Assembly: GCA_020205615.1 (NCBI GenBank)
Contig: CM035171.1
Span: 26,415,741 to 26,479,740, forward strand
DNA from: Panax quinquefolius
Taxonomy: Eukaryota > Streptophyta > Magnoliopsida > Apiales > Araliaceae
Direction: 5' to 3'
DNA: 64,000 nt
A program made the position numbers and the translations under genes. The notes below the pieces were generated by a model. The model was not told the origin of the DNA. It saw only the letters and a program-made list of their open reading frames with translations, and searched no databases. This document shows, piece by piece, positions 1 through 12,244 of this stretch (positions are counted from its first letter, which is position 1; every line of letters begins with the position of its first letter).

Positions 1-383
1 TTTGTTATATTGTATCGGTTTAACACTGTTTAAGGCTAATGATAATTTATTCTGCATTATCTTAGTCATAATATTTCTTACTGGGCTAGTTGAGCTCACC
101 CTTTCTTTCACTGTTCTCTTCAGGAAATGAGAATATAGGTGGGACGAGTCGGGGAATGGAGTGATGGACCAGATGATAGTATTAGTAGTCCTTATTATCC
201 TGTTAAATAGTGTGACAATAAATGTAATGAGGACTTATTCTGAGAGTGGATATTGTCTAGAAGACAGTATTTGTATTAAAACTCACAGTTCTCTTGTTGT
301 ATATTAAAGATTGTATCTGTATTCTGTACCATGTATTTGGTGACTCAGAATAGGTGATGTATACCTATTTTGGGGGCGTCACA
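1..383 (+). mobile_element. Tekay-type LTR, 3' terminal fragment
   Basis: The stretch matches the last part of the long Tekay LTRs elsewhere in the window, most closely the element C subfamily. It has the GAGCTCACCC box, a pyrimidine tract ending in TTCAG at 119-123, the repeated actcaca box, and the terminal block gatgtatacctattttgg that ends in GGGGGCGTCACA. The next base belongs to a copia LTR and no primer-binding site follows, so this is the outer end of a 3' LTR or solo LTR inserted into the copia element. The rest lies beyond the left edge. Confidence 0.85.
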
Positions 384-898
384 CCTTGTCTCAGTGACTA
401 AACTAAAGTGAAGTCTGATGGACTTGATGAGTATCAGAGGGTACAAGAGATTCTAAGTCTATTGGGCTTAGTCTACAATTTCCAAGGTTGTTGGCCTTGA
501 AGAGTTCTTAGTGAACTAGAGTTCCAAGGCTGCTGGTCTTGAATGAATCTTAGTGATTCAGAGTTGATCAAATCCTTAGTGGAATCTCTACTTGTTGAAG
601 CAGAAGAGTGGATTAGGGGCATTTAGTCTCTAAACCACTTAAAACCTCTAGTGTCATTTACTTTACGTTATTTACATCCAGTACCATAACTGCTTGCAAT
701 TAACTCTACATTAGAACTGTGTTTAATGTTCTATGTCTGAAGGGTATCCTAATAAATTCCGCTATGCATTAATTGATTCCTCTATTCTATATATGTTAAT
801 CACTTAACAAGATAAAAGAAAATAAAGAATTTTTTTAAAAATAAAAACGATTTATTCAACCCCCCTCTAGATCTATTATGTGCCTCCGGGAACTAACA
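384..898 (+). mobile_element. Ty1/copia (SIRE-like) LTR, 3' part
   Basis: The end of this stretch has the layout typical of SIRE/Maximus copia LTRs: an A-rich stretch, then ttcaacccccctctag, then a terminal CA in AACTAACA, followed at once by an initiator-Met primer site. Its beginning is missing because the Tekay LTR at 1-383 abuts it. It contains two related ~55-bp blocks (about 475-595) built on ttccaaggttgttgg and ttagtga motifs. The assignment rests on the 3' end and primer site only, since no coding sequence is attached. Confidence 0.65.
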
Positions 899-899
899 A

Positions 900-911
900 T
901 TGGTATCAGAG
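900..911 (+). other. copia primer-binding site (tRNA-iMet)
   Basis: TTGGTATCAGAG lies two bases after the copia LTR end and is complementary to the 3' end of plant initiator methionine tRNA. The 108 bases that follow (912-1019) are untranslated leader. The leader is interrupted at 1020 by the Athila-like element. Confidence 0.75.
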
Positions 912-1014
912 TAGGTTCTTACGTATATGATAAGGCTCAAGCTTTGAGTTTGATCCTTGGCACAAATAAGTTCTAAATGTGGTATTAGTTGTAAGTCACT
1001 TCTGAATGTAGTCG

Positions 1015-1019
1015 CGCTC
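1015..1019. repeat. left target-site duplication of the Athila-like element
   Basis: CGCTC precedes the TG terminus at 1020. AGCTC follows the CA terminus at 11662. Four of five bases agree, which indicates that everything between was inserted as one event, despite its rearranged interior. Confidence 0.6.
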
Positions 1020-2590
1020 TGTTGGTATATTTTGCAATCATTGAATATGTGGAAGTATACACGGTCAATAAGTAATAAAGTGATAAGAAAAATATCGTTC
1101 CCACGAGGAATTATTTAATACTAACTCTTAACCAAATCAATTTTATTTAAACAATTGATTTAAGATTTTAGAATTAAAATAATTAATACAACTAAATCCT
1201 AATTACCATTAGTTTAGAATCAGATTATGGAGATTTAAGATCACAACTTCATTTATTATTTCACTTATATTAAAATACTTCTTATTAATTATGCTCACTA
1301 TTCTGGATTATTAATCAGGAACTTATTAGTATTTATAACCACCTTTCGATGCATCACAAACATATTAATCCAAATCCACAGTTGATAAAATTGAATCAAA
1401 CACCCTAATTAACTAATTCACTATATACTATATTCCTATGTGAATTATAATTAAAGAGGATTTAAAGTACATTTTCCCTTATTAGATTACACACGGCGTA
1501 AAAGCATATCCCTATCCTAAACACAAATCGTGAATTCCATCGTCATGCAGAAAACACAATCAAATGCTATTATGATCAGATCTAAATCTATATTTCATCT
1601 CCCGAATTCATAGAGATTATCATGGTAATTGTTAGCTAGACAATTAAACAATAAACACAAACCATAATACACAATCCATATAATAGATCATAGTAATTAA
1701 CAGAGAAGCATATTAAAATAAGCTATGCAATAAGATCTATTGTAATCTTAAACAAGAAATTTAGTTCATAATCATTGAATTAAAGTTAAGAATCCACAAC
1801 TGAATAAACATTAAAAGATAAAAATAGAAGTAGAGGAAAGAATGAAATCTGTTGTCTGCAAATCTAATGTTCCCCTCTTGCTACTGCTCTTGATCTTCAA
1901 TGATCCCCAAGTTGTTTCAATCTCTAACAATCCAATATAAACTAGGGTTTATGATCTAATTTGATGGAGTGTTTTATCTAAGCTAATCTATGTAATCCCT
2001 CTTTATTCTATGCCTCCCATAATGTACTTATAGGTTACAAGTCCAAATTTTAGCTTAGGAGCAAACCCAATCAAATTTAGAGTCAAAAAGTATCAAAATT
2101 CGCCCCAAAATGCGTTCAAGCTTGATCAAGCCCTACACCAGTGTCCCAACGCTGGTCATGGAGCTGGGAATCTGCCCCATAGCACCCCGGCGCTGGAAAT
2201 AGGCAAGGAATGGGCGCCCCCGCGCTGGTTTTTTTTTTGGAATTTTCTACTCTGACGTCCTTTGGAAAATTGGCCATAACGTCTTCGTTCAAACTTTGAT
2301 TTTGATGATTTAAGATGTTATGGAAAGAGGAGACGTAGATCTAAAACTTATGTTCTTTGAGTTTTCCGAAATAATGGCTGTAGCAATGCTGAAATCGGCT
2401 CTGAAGTGGGTGTTATGTAAATGGCAAGCCGAAAATGCGAATCTAGCAACCCCAAACATCGATCCAAGTAACTTTTGTCCCAATTCCTACAAAACAACAT
2501 AAAACATGCATGAATAGACACAAACACTTAAAAACATCCAAAAGATTAAGCTCAAACACACTCAATTATGGGTATAAAACTCACTCATCA
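1020..2590 (-). repeat. Athila-like 3' LTR (complete)
   Basis: The LTR is 1571 bp. Read on the minus strand it starts TGATGAGTGAGTTTTATACC (from 2590) and ends in CCAACA (at 1020), so it has TG...CA termini. The region just inside 1020 (aagtatacacggtcaataag, then ttcccacgagga) is a block found in many plant Athila/Tat-like LTRs. The small open frame at 2320-2502 lies antisense inside it and is not a gene. Confidence 0.8.
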
Positions 2591-2605
2591 AATACCCCCA
2601 AACTT
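2591..2605 (-). other. Athila-like polypurine tract
   Basis: On the minus strand this reads AAGTTTGGGGGTATT, directly before the LTR start at 2590. It is the plus-strand primer used in reverse transcription. The same tract occurs again in plus orientation at 10768-10782. Confidence 0.8.
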
Positions 2606-2626
2606 AAACATTTGTTTGTCCTCAAG

Positions 2627-5600
2627 CAAAAACACAAAAGAACTAAAAATAAACACACTAACTCAACTATATGAAGTCATATGCATGATCTATTTCCTAA
2701 TATACCTACGAATCCAACAATAAATTAGTATGATACATAACAACAGGTCTCAAAGATACCAATGATACTCATACAATATATCCAATTAAGTCAAAGTCCA
2801 TAACTCTAACCAGTTAGTCAATCTAAACCTGTCATCACCCATGTTGTGCGTGTGTGCTTGTTAGCCATTCTAACCATCCATGGATCAAGAAAATCACATA
2901 ACAAACTTCTTAAAAGGAAAATTTCAGTTCCAATTCAATTACTTTTGTGAACATGACAACTCCGGTTAAAACTATGCAATTACTAAGTCTAAGGGTAAAT
3001 ATAAGATTTATTTATACTTTTATTCAACCACCAGGGCATTTTTGCTCTTTTTCGTGTTTTATTCATTTTTTATTTTTCTCATGGTTATGCAATATCTTAT
3101 TCCCTTAAGCTTTTCAATGTTACCTTAACGAGCTTTCGACCAACGACTCCCAGACCATTAAGACCTTAGGACGCTAGGTGTAAAAACAATCCCATCGGGT
3201 TTACTTACTCAAGTAATAAAGGCCACAAAACTAGACAAGCGTGCCACGGTGTTTATTAATTTTTTTTCTTTTTCTGGATTTTCTTTTTTTTTTCTTTTCA
3301 TCATTTCTTTTTTTCTTTTTTTCTTTTTCTTTTTTTTCATTTTGTATATATATACCCCATAAATTCCCCCAAACTCAAGCTTTTATGTCATTCTAACATT
3401 TAGCGCCAGTTCACTAATTTCCTTAAATTTTAACCAAGATTTTCCCTCAGAAACAAATTATGAAACCCTTGAACCAAGTGGATTAAAATAGTTAAACTTT
3501 TAAGTGCTAACCGGTTACATAAGTTTCAGACAGGCTCAGATTATCATCATGATTAAAATTAGAACTCATCATCAATTATCAACACTGTTCAAGTTAGCAT
3601 GCAAAACCAATTTTATCATAGGCCGAGCTAAGACCACACCAACTGATCGCACAGATTCATGCAAAAAATGTAATTCTACTACATGAACACATACTAATGC
3701 AACACATATGAATATGCAATTAACTACCATGTATTATATGCAACATAAACACATAATGCTAATACAAAAAAAAAATGAACTACCATACAGATAACTAACT
3801 ATATGCAACACTACACTAAAATGCCCCAAACTTAAACTAGACATTGTCCTCAATGGCTGAAATAGGAAAAAGTAAAGCAAAGGACTTCCCTGAAAATATA
3901 GCAATCTTCCTCAATGTCCGCTAAGTTTGGAGAATAGGCTAGGCACATGGAACAAATTGGGCACCACACAAAAACACAAAAGAACTAAAAATAAACAACA
4001 TAACTCAACTATATGAAGGCATATGCATGATATACTTCCTAATATACCTACGAATCTAGCAATAAATTAGTATGATATATAACAACAGGCCTCAAAGATA
4101 CCAATGATACTCACACAATATATCCAATTAAGTCAAAGTCCATAACTCTAACTAGTTAGTCAATTCAAACCTATCATCACCCATGTTGTGCGTGTGTGCT
4201 TGTTAACCATTCTAACCAACCACAGATCAAGAAAATCACATAACAAACTTCTTGGAAGGAAAATTTCAGTTCCAATTCAATTACTTTGTGAACATGATAA
4301 CTCCGGTTAAAACTAAGCAGTTACCAATTCTAAGGGTAAATATAAGATTTATTTATACTTTTATTCAACCATGAGGGCATTTTTGATCTTTCTCGTGTTT
4401 TATTCATTTTTTATTTTTCTCATGGTTGTGCAATGTCTTATTCCCTTTGGCTTTTCAATGCTACCTTAACGAGCTTTCAACCAATGACTCTCAGACCATT
4501 AAGACCTTAGGGCGCTAGGTGTAAAAATAATCCCATCGGGTTTACTTACTCAAGTAATAAAGGCCACAAAACTAGACAAGCGTGCCACGGTGTTTATTAA
4601 TTTTTTTTCTTTTTCTGGATTTTCTTTTTTTTTTCTTTTCATCATTTCTTTTTTTCATTTTGTATATATATACCCTATAAATTCCCCCAAACTCAAGCTT
4701 TTATGTCATTCTAACATTTAGCGCCAGTTCACTAATTTCCTTAAATTTTAACCAAGATTTTCCCTCAGAAACAAATTATGAAACCCTTGAACCAAGTGGA
4801 TTAAAATAGTTAAACTTTTAAGTGCTAACCGGTTACATAAGTTTCAGACAGGCTCAGATTATCATCATGATTAAAATTAGAACTCATCATCAATTATCAA
4901 CACTGTTCAAGTTAGCATGCAAAACCAATTTTATCATAGGCCGAGCTAAGACCACACCAACTGATCGCACAGATTCATGCAAAAAATGTAATTCTACTAC
5001 ATGAACACATACTAATGCAACACATATATGAATATGCAATTAACTACCATGTATTATATGCAACATAAACACATAATGCTAATACATAAAAAAATGAACT
5101 ACCATACAGATAACTAACTATATGCAACACTACACTAAAATGCCCCAAACTTAAACTAGACATTGTCCTCAATGGCTGAAATAGGAAAAAGTAAAGCAAA
5201 GGACTTCCCTGAAAATATAGCAATCTTCCTCAATGTCCGCTAAGTTTGGAGAATAGGCTAGGCACATGGAACAAATTGGGCACCACACAAAAACACAAAA
5301 GAACTAAAAATAAACAACATAACTCAACTATATGAAGGCATATGCATGATATACTTCCTAATATACCTACGAATCTAGCAATAAATTAGTATGATATATA
5401 ACAACAGGCCTCAAAGATACCAATGATACTCACACAATATATCCAATTAAGTCAAAGTCCATAACTCTAACTAGTTAGTCAATTCAAACCTATCATCACC
5501 CATGTTGTGCGTGTGTGCTTGTTAACCATTCTAACCAACCACAGATCAAGAAAATCACATAACAAACTTCTTGGAAGGAAAATTTCAGTTCCAATTCAAT

Positions 5601-8600
5601 TACTTTGTGAACATGATAACTCCGGTTAAAACTAAGCAGTTACCAATTCTAAGGGTAAATATAAGATTTATTTATACTTTTATTCAACCATGAGGGCATT
5701 TTTGATCTTTCTCGTGTTTTATTCATTTTTATTTTTCTCATGGTTTGTCAGGTAATGTCTTATTCCCTTTGGCTTTTCAATGCTACCTTAACGAGCTTTC
5801 AACCAATGACTCTCAGACCATTAAGACCTTAGGGCGCTAGGTGTAAAAATAATCCCATCGGGTTTACTTACTCAAGTAATAAAGGCCACAAAACTAGACA
5901 AGCGTGCCACGGTGTTTATTAATTTTTTTTCTTTTTCTGGATTTTCTTTTTTTTTTCTTTTCATCATTTCTTTTTTTCATTTTGTATATATATACCCTAT
6001 AAATTCCCCCAAACTCAAGCTTTTATGTCATTCTAACATTTAGCGCCAGTTCACTAATTTCCTTAAATTTTAACCAAGATTTTCCCTCAGAAACAAATTA
6101 TGAAACCCTTGAACCAAGTGGATTAAAATAGTTAAACTTTTAAGTGCTAACCGGTTACATAAGTTTCAGACAGGCTCAGATTATCATCATGATTAAAATT
6201 AGAACTCATCATCAATTATCAACACTGTTCAAGTTAGCATGCAAAACCAATTTTATCATAAAGTAGAGCTAAGACCACACCAATCGATCGCATGATTCAT
6301 GCAAAAATGTAATTCTACTACACGAACACATACTAATGCAACACATATATGAATATGCAATTAACTACCATGTATTATATGCAACATAAACACATAATGC
6401 TAATACATAAAAAATGAACTACCATACGAGATAACTAACTATATGCAACACTACACTAAAATGCCCCCAAACTTAAACTAGACATTGTCCTCAATGGTCA
6501 AAATAGGAAAAAGTAAAGCAAAGGACTTCCCTGAAAATATAGCAATCTTCCTCAATGTCCGCTAAGTTTGGAGAATAGGCTAGGCACATGGAACAAATTG
6601 GGCACCACACAAAACACAAAAGAACTAAAATAAACAACATAACTCAACTATATGAAGGCATATGCATGATATACTTCCTAATATACCTACGAATCTAGCA
6701 ATAAATTAGTATGATATATAACAACAGGCCTCAAAGATACCAATGATACTCACACAATATATCCAATTAAGTCAAAGTCCATAACTCTAACTAGTTAGTC
6801 AATTCAAACCTATCATCAACCATATTTGTGCGTGTGTGTGCTTGTTAACCATTCTAACCAACCACGGATCAAGAAAATCACATAACAAACTTCTTGGAAG
6901 GAAAATTTCGGTTCCAATTCAATTACTTTGTGAACATGATAACTCCTCGGTTAAAACTAAGCGCTTACCAATTCTAAGGGTAAATATAAGATTTATTTAT
7001 ACTTTTATTCAACCATGAGGGCATTTTTGATCTTTCTCGTGTTTTATTCATTTTTATTTTTTCTCATGGTTGTAAATGTCTTATTCCTTTGGCTTTTCAA
7101 TGCTACCTTAACGAGCTTTCAACCAATGACTCTCGGACCATTAAGACCTTAGGGCGCTAGGTGTAAAAATAATCCCATCGGGTTTACTTACTCAAGTAAT
7201 AAAGGCCACAAAACTAGACAAGCGTGCCACGGTGTTTATTAATTTTTTTTCTTTTTCTGGATTTTCTTTTTTTTTTCTTTTCATCATTTCTTTTTTTCAT
7301 TTTGTATATATATACCCTATAAATTCCCCCAAACTCAAGCTTTTATGTCATTCTAACATTTAGCGCCAGTTCACTAATTTCCTTAAATTTTAACCAAGAT
7401 TTTCCCTCAGAAACAAATTATGAAACCCTTGAACCAAGTGGATTAAAATAGTTAAACTTTTAAGTGCTAACCGGTTACATAAGTTTCAGACAGGCTCAGA
7501 TTATCATCATGATTAAAATTAGAACTCATCATCAATTATCAACACTGTTCAAGTTAGCATGCAAAACCAATCTTATCATAGGCCGAGCTAAGACCACACC
7601 AACTGATCGCACAGATTCATGCAAAAAATGTAATTCTACTACATGAACACATACTAATGCAACACATATATGAATATGCAATTAACTACCATGTATTATA
7701 TGCAACATAAACACATAATGCTAATACATAAAAAAATGAACTACCATACAGATAACTAACTATATGCAACACTACACTAAAATGCCCCAAACTTAAACTA
7801 GACATTGTCCTCAATGGATGAAATAGGAAAAAGTAAAGCGAAGGACTTCCCTGAAAATATAGCAATCTTCCTCAATGTCCGCTAAGTTTGGAGAATAGGC
7901 TAGGCACATGGAACAAATTTGGCACCACACAAAAACACAAAAGAACTAAAAATAAACAACATAACTCAACTATATGAAGGCATATGCATGATATACTTCC
8001 TAATATACCTACGAATCTAGCAATAAATTAGTATGATATATAACAACAGGCCTCAAAGATACCAATGATACTCACACAATATATCCAATTAAGTCAAAGT
8101 CCATAACTCTAACTAGTTAGTCAATTCAAACCTATCATCACCCATGTTGTGCGTGTGTGCTTGTTAACCATTCTAACCAACCACAGATCAAGAAAATCAC
8201 ATAACAAACTTCTTGGAAGGAAAATTTCAGCCCAATTCAATTACTTTGTGAACATGATAACTCCGGTTAAAACTAAGCAGTTACCAATTCTAAGGGTAAA
8301 TATAAGATTTATTTATACTTTTATTCAACCATGAGGGCATTTTTGATCTTTCTCGTGTTTTATTCATTTTTATTTTTCTCATGGTTGTGCAATGTCTTAT
8401 TCCTTTGGCTTTTCAATGCTACCTTAACGAAGCTTTCAACCAATGACTCTCGGACCATTAAGACCTTAGGGCGCTTAGGTGTAAAAATAATCCCATCGGG
8501 TTTACTTACTCAAGTAATAAAGGCCACAAAACTGAATGCAAGCGTGCCACGGTGTTTATTAATTTTTTTCTTTTTCTGGATTTTCTTTTTTTTTTCTTTT

Positions 8601-9040
8601 CATCATTTCTTTTTTTCATTTTGTATATATATACCCTATAAATTCCCCCAAACTCAAGCTTTTATGTCATTCTAACATTTAGCGCCAGTTCACTAATTTC
8701 CTTAAATTTTAACCAAGATTTTCCCTCAGAAACAAATTATGAAACCCTTGAACCAAGTGGATTAAAATAGTTAAACTTTTAAGTGCTAACTTAGGTTTAT
8801 AAGTTTCGAACAGTTTCAGATTATCATCATGATTAAAATTAGAACTCATCATCAATTATCAACACTTTATTCAAGTTAGCATGCAAAACCAATCTTATCA
8901 TAAAGTAGCTAAAGACCACACCAACTGATCGCACAGATTCATGAAAAAAAAATATGCAATTCTACTACATGAACACATACTAATGCAACACATATATGAA
9001 TATGCAATTAACTACCATGTATTATATGCAACCTAAAAAA
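2627..9040 (-). repeat. tandem array of a ~1.32-kb 3' UTR unit (five copies)
   Basis: Copies start near 2627, 3968, 5288, 6610 and 7931. The first unit is about 1341 bp, the next three are 1320-1321 bp, and the last stops after about 1110 bp at the inversion junction. Each contains the block starting acacaaaagaactaaaaata, a pyrimidine tract (for example 3256-3340), a caagcttttatgtcat segment and a tail ending gggcaccacac. Copies are nearly identical apart from scattered indels. The single-copy form is present in plus orientation at 9397-10745. Small open frames recurring at 3504, 4822 and 7464 are repeat copies of one non-coding stretch. Confidence 0.9.
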
Positions 9041-10782
9041 ATACATAATGGGGAAAGCACCTAGTGGTTTGCCGTACTGAATAGGGATCTTATCTAAAAA
9101 GATCATGCTAGGTGACTTAGATTCAATGGCCATTACAATTGGGAACCTCCCAAAAGAGACATTGTTACTGATGGATAGAGGATTCTTTAATTTTCGTAAG
9201 GGAATTGGATAGAGAATTGAAGAAGTCAGGATGAGACTATAAAAACAAGCGCTTATAGGGAGGCAACCCAAGTTTAATTTTTATTTTTAGTTTTTATTAG
9301 GTTTTATATTAGTAGCTTTGAATGTGCATTTATTTAGAATTTAATAAAATTGCTTCTATTGTGTGTTTATAGGTTATTCAAGTCAAATTCAAGTGTGGTG
9401 CCCAATTTGTTCCATGTGCCTAGCCTATTCTCCAAACTTAACGGACATTGAGGAAGATTGCTATATTTTCAGGGAAGTCCTTTGCTTTACTTTTTTTCTA
9501 TTTTCACCATTGAGGACAATGTCTAGTTTAAGTTTGGGGCATTTTAGTGTAGTGTTGCATATAGTTAGTTATCTGTATGGTAGTTCATTTTTTTTTATGT
9601 ATTAGCATTATGTGTTTATGTTGCATATAATACATGGTAGTTAATTGCATATTCATATGTGTTGCATTAGTATGTGTTCATGTAGTAGAATTACATTTTT
9701 TGCATGAATCTGTGCGATCAGTTGGTGTGGTCTTAGCTCGGCCTATGATAAAATTGGTTTTGCATATGCTAACTTGAAATAAAGTGTTGATAATTGATGA
9801 TGAGTTCTAATTTTAATCATGATGATAATCTGAGCCCGTCTCGAAACTTATGTAACCTAAGTTAGCACTTAAAAGTTTAACTATTTTAATCCACTTGGTT
9901 CAAGGGTTTCATAATTTGTTTCTGAGGGAAAATCTTGGTTAAAATTTAAGGAAATTAGTGAACTGGCGCTAAATGTTAGAATGACATAAAAGCTTGAGTT
10001 TGGGGGAATTTATGGGGTATATATATACAAAATGAAAAAAAAGAAAAAGAAAAAAAGAAAAAAAGAAATGATGAAAAGAAAAAAAAAAGAAAATCCAGAA
10101 AAAGAAAAAAAATTAATAAACACCGTGGCACGCTTGTCTAGTTTTGTGGCCTTTATTACTTGAGTAAGTAAACCCGATGGGATTGTTTTTACACCTAGCG
10201 TCCTAAGGTCTTAATGGTCTGGGAGTCATTGGTCGAAAGCTCGTTAAGGTAACATTGAAAAGCCTAAGGGAATAAGATATTGCATAACCATGAGAAAAAT
10301 AAAAAATGAATAAAACACGAGAAAGAGCAAAAATGCCCTGGTGGTTGAATAAAAGTATAAATAAATCTTATATTTACCCTTAGACTTAGTAATTGCTTAG
10401 TTTTAACCGGAGTTGTCATGTTCACAAAAGTAATTGAATTGGAACTGAAATTTTCCTTTTAAGAAGTTTGTTATGTGATTTTCTTGATCCGTGGATGGTT
10501 AGAATGGCTAACAACTTACACACACACAAATGTGGGTGATGACAGTTTAGATTGACTAACCGGTTAGAGTTATGGACTTTGACTTAATTGGATATATTGT
10601 ATGAGTATCATTGGTATCTTTGAGACCTGTTGTTATGTATCATACTAATTTATTGTTGGATTCGTAGGTATATTAGGAAGTAGATCATGCATATGACTTC
10701 ATATAGTTGAGTTAGTGTGTTTATTTTTAGTTCTTTTGTGTTTTTGCTTGAGGACAAACAAATGTTTAAGTTTGGGGGTATT
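9041..10782 (+). mobile_element. inverted copy of the Athila-like 3' internal region
   Basis: This segment is in plus orientation and mirrors 2591-9040. It begins with about 300 bp not found in the minus arm, including GCGCTT and GGGAGGCAACCCA at 9249-9271, a motif typical of the region after the last coding frame in Athila/Tat elements. From about 9397 it is the reverse complement of one 3' UTR unit. It ends in the purine tract next to an LTR start. No convincing open frame precedes the motif, so the coding region is lost. Confidence 0.8.
10768..10782 (+). other. second Athila-like polypurine tract
   Basis: AAGTTTGGGGGTATT lies immediately before TGATGAG at 10783. It is the plus-strand twin of the tract at 2591-2605. 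Confidence 0.8.
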
Positions 10783-11125
10783 TGATGAGTGAGTTTTATA
10801 CCCATAATTGAGTGTGTTTGAGCTTAATCTTTGGATGTTTTTAAGTGTTTGTGTCTATTCATGCATGTTTTATGTTGTTTTGTAGGAATTGGGACAAAAT
10901 TTACTTGGATCGACGTTTGGGGTTGTTAGATTTGCATTTTCGGCTTGCCATTTACATAACACCCACTTTAGAGCCAATTTCAGCATTGCTCCAGCCCTTA
11001 TTTTGAAAAACTCAAAGAACAAAAGTTTTAGATCTATGTTTCCTCTTTCCGAAACATCTTAAATCATCAAAATCGGAGTTAGAACGAAGAAGTTAGGACC
11101 ATTTTTCTAAAGGACGTCAGAGTAA
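10783..11125 (+). repeat. Athila-like LTR 5' fragment, plus orientation
   Basis: The first ~340 bp of the LTR follow the purine tract as in a normal 3' LTR, through the aggacgtcagagta box. The sequence then switches strand near 11119-11130. Confidence 0.8.
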
Positions 11126-11662
11126 AAATTATCAAAATTCACCTCAAAACGCGTCCAACCTTGATCAAGGCCTACACCAGCGCCCAAGCACTGCTCATGG
11201 CGCTGGGAATCTTCCCCCTAGTGCCTCGGCGTTGGAAATAGGCAAGGAATGGGCGCCCCCATACTGGGGCTTTTTTTGGAATTTTCTGCTCTGACGTCCT
11301 TTGAAAAAATAGACATAACTTCTTCGTTTGAACTCCAATTTCTATGATTCAAGATGTTCCGGAAAGAGGAGACGTAGATCTATTCAAGTTGTTTTGGAAA
11401 GAGGAGACGTAGATCTACAACATTTGTTCTTTGAGTTTTTTGAAATAAGGACTGGAACAATGATGAAATTGGCTCTGAAGTGGGTGATATGTAAATGGCA
11501 AGCCGAAAATGTGAATCTAGCAACCCCAAACGTCAATCCAAGTAACTTTTGTCTCAATTCCTACAAAAAACATAAAACATGCATGAATAGACACAAACAC
11601 TTAAAAACATCCAAAAGATTAAGCTCTAACGCACTCAATTATGGGTATAAACTCACTCATCA
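11126..11662 (-). repeat. Athila-like 5' LTR fragment, minus orientation
   Basis: This matches 2094-2590 in the same orientation and ends in ACTCATCA, the outer terminus of a minus-strand 5' LTR. A ~30-bp stretch (gttttggaaagaggagacgt region, 11347-11415) is duplicated. Together with 10783-11125 it forms an inverted repeat with arms of about 340 bp. Confidence 0.8.
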
Positions 11663-11667
11663 AGCTC
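11663..11667. repeat. right target-site duplication of the Athila-like element
   Basis: AGCTC here pairs with CGCTC at 1015-1019, with one mismatch. Confidence 0.55.
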
Positions 11668-12244
11668 AAAATGTGAAAATTGTATGTGCAGATAAATGTA
11701 TATATATCCACCGGATGCAATCCAGATTGGACCTCTTTCTTACATGATATTACTATCAAGGCCAATCTAGCAAAATCAATAGTCTGCAGCCTACAAACGG
11801 AAGGTCCAGATGCAGCAAGAACTGAGAACTTTCTGTTCAAAGTTCAGGAAGATAATGCGCCTAAATAAACTATGTGTTGCATCTCCGACTAAGGAGTTAG
11901 AGAAACTCGTTAAATGTACAAGCGACAAGATCCATGAATCTGAACCTTGAATTTCAAGAGCTTCAAAGAATTTGAGATGTCAAGACCTTCATCTGATCAT
12001 GATTGAAAGACTCTGCTTCACTAATCTAAAGCCACATTGAACAACAAATGGTGGCAGTATTGGTTATACAAAGTTATATTCAACATTGACTCATACCATT
12101 ATGCAAATAAACTGAACAACTAACTATAAAGAGACTGACAGTAGCAAGGAAACTGATGTTATCTGACCACTAACTAAGAGAGGCTGGAGCTTAGTTACCA
12201 AGGTTCTACTAAGCTGAATTATCAAAATCCCTCAGCTATGCTCC
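11668..12244. other. unassigned 577-bp segment
   Basis: This lies between the Athila-like element and the truncated 5' LTR of element A. If the target duplication is right, its left end should continue the copia leader of 899-1019. Two short antiparallel open frames (11680-11868 plus, 11619-11840 minus) overlap here, and neither shows a recognisable motif. I see no repeat, RNA gene or regulatory signal. It could be copia 5' internal sequence or the only host-derived DNA in the window. Confidence 0.4.

Larger units (their letters stand above)
1020..11662 (-). mobile_element. rearranged Athila-like Ty3/gypsy element
   Basis: A minus-strand, non-chromovirus Ty3/gypsy element with no coding region left. 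From left to right it has a complete 3' LTR (1020-2590), a purine tract, five tandem copies of a 1.32-kb 3' untranslated unit (2627-9040), an inverted plus-strand copy of the element's 3' end (9041-11125) and the first 537 bp of the 5' LTR (11126-11662). The Athila/Tat assignment rests on three points: LTRs starting TGATGAGTGAG after a TTTGGGGGTATT purine tract, the GGGAGGCAACCCA motif at 9259-9271, and the 1.57-kb LTR size. Matching flanks show that the rearranged molecule was probably integrated as such. Confidence 0.75.

Noticed and set aside
3504..3686. A 60-codon open frame repeated identically at 3504 and 4822 and nearly so at 7464, which looks like a conserved small protein
   Set aside because: Identity comes from tandem duplication of non-coding 3' UTR. 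The frame is broken in other copies and the DNA is conserved equally outside it.
8331..8675. 114-codon hydrophobic, Phe-rich open frame resembling a membrane protein
   Set aside because: It is the translation of a T-rich pyrimidine tract in the fifth repeat unit. One extra base keeps it open only in this copy.
2627..9040. Free-standing satellite array
   Set aside because: The array is bounded by an Athila-like LTR and purine tract and belongs to a single element. No evidence for an independent satellite in this window.
9008..9271. 87-codon minus-strand frame as a possible protein of the Athila-like element
   Set aside because: It lies antisense to the plus-strand GGGAGGCAACCCA region and has no recognisable motif.
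11664..12244. Host exon
   Set aside because: No splice-bounded open frame or recognisable protein domain; only short overlapping frames on both strands.
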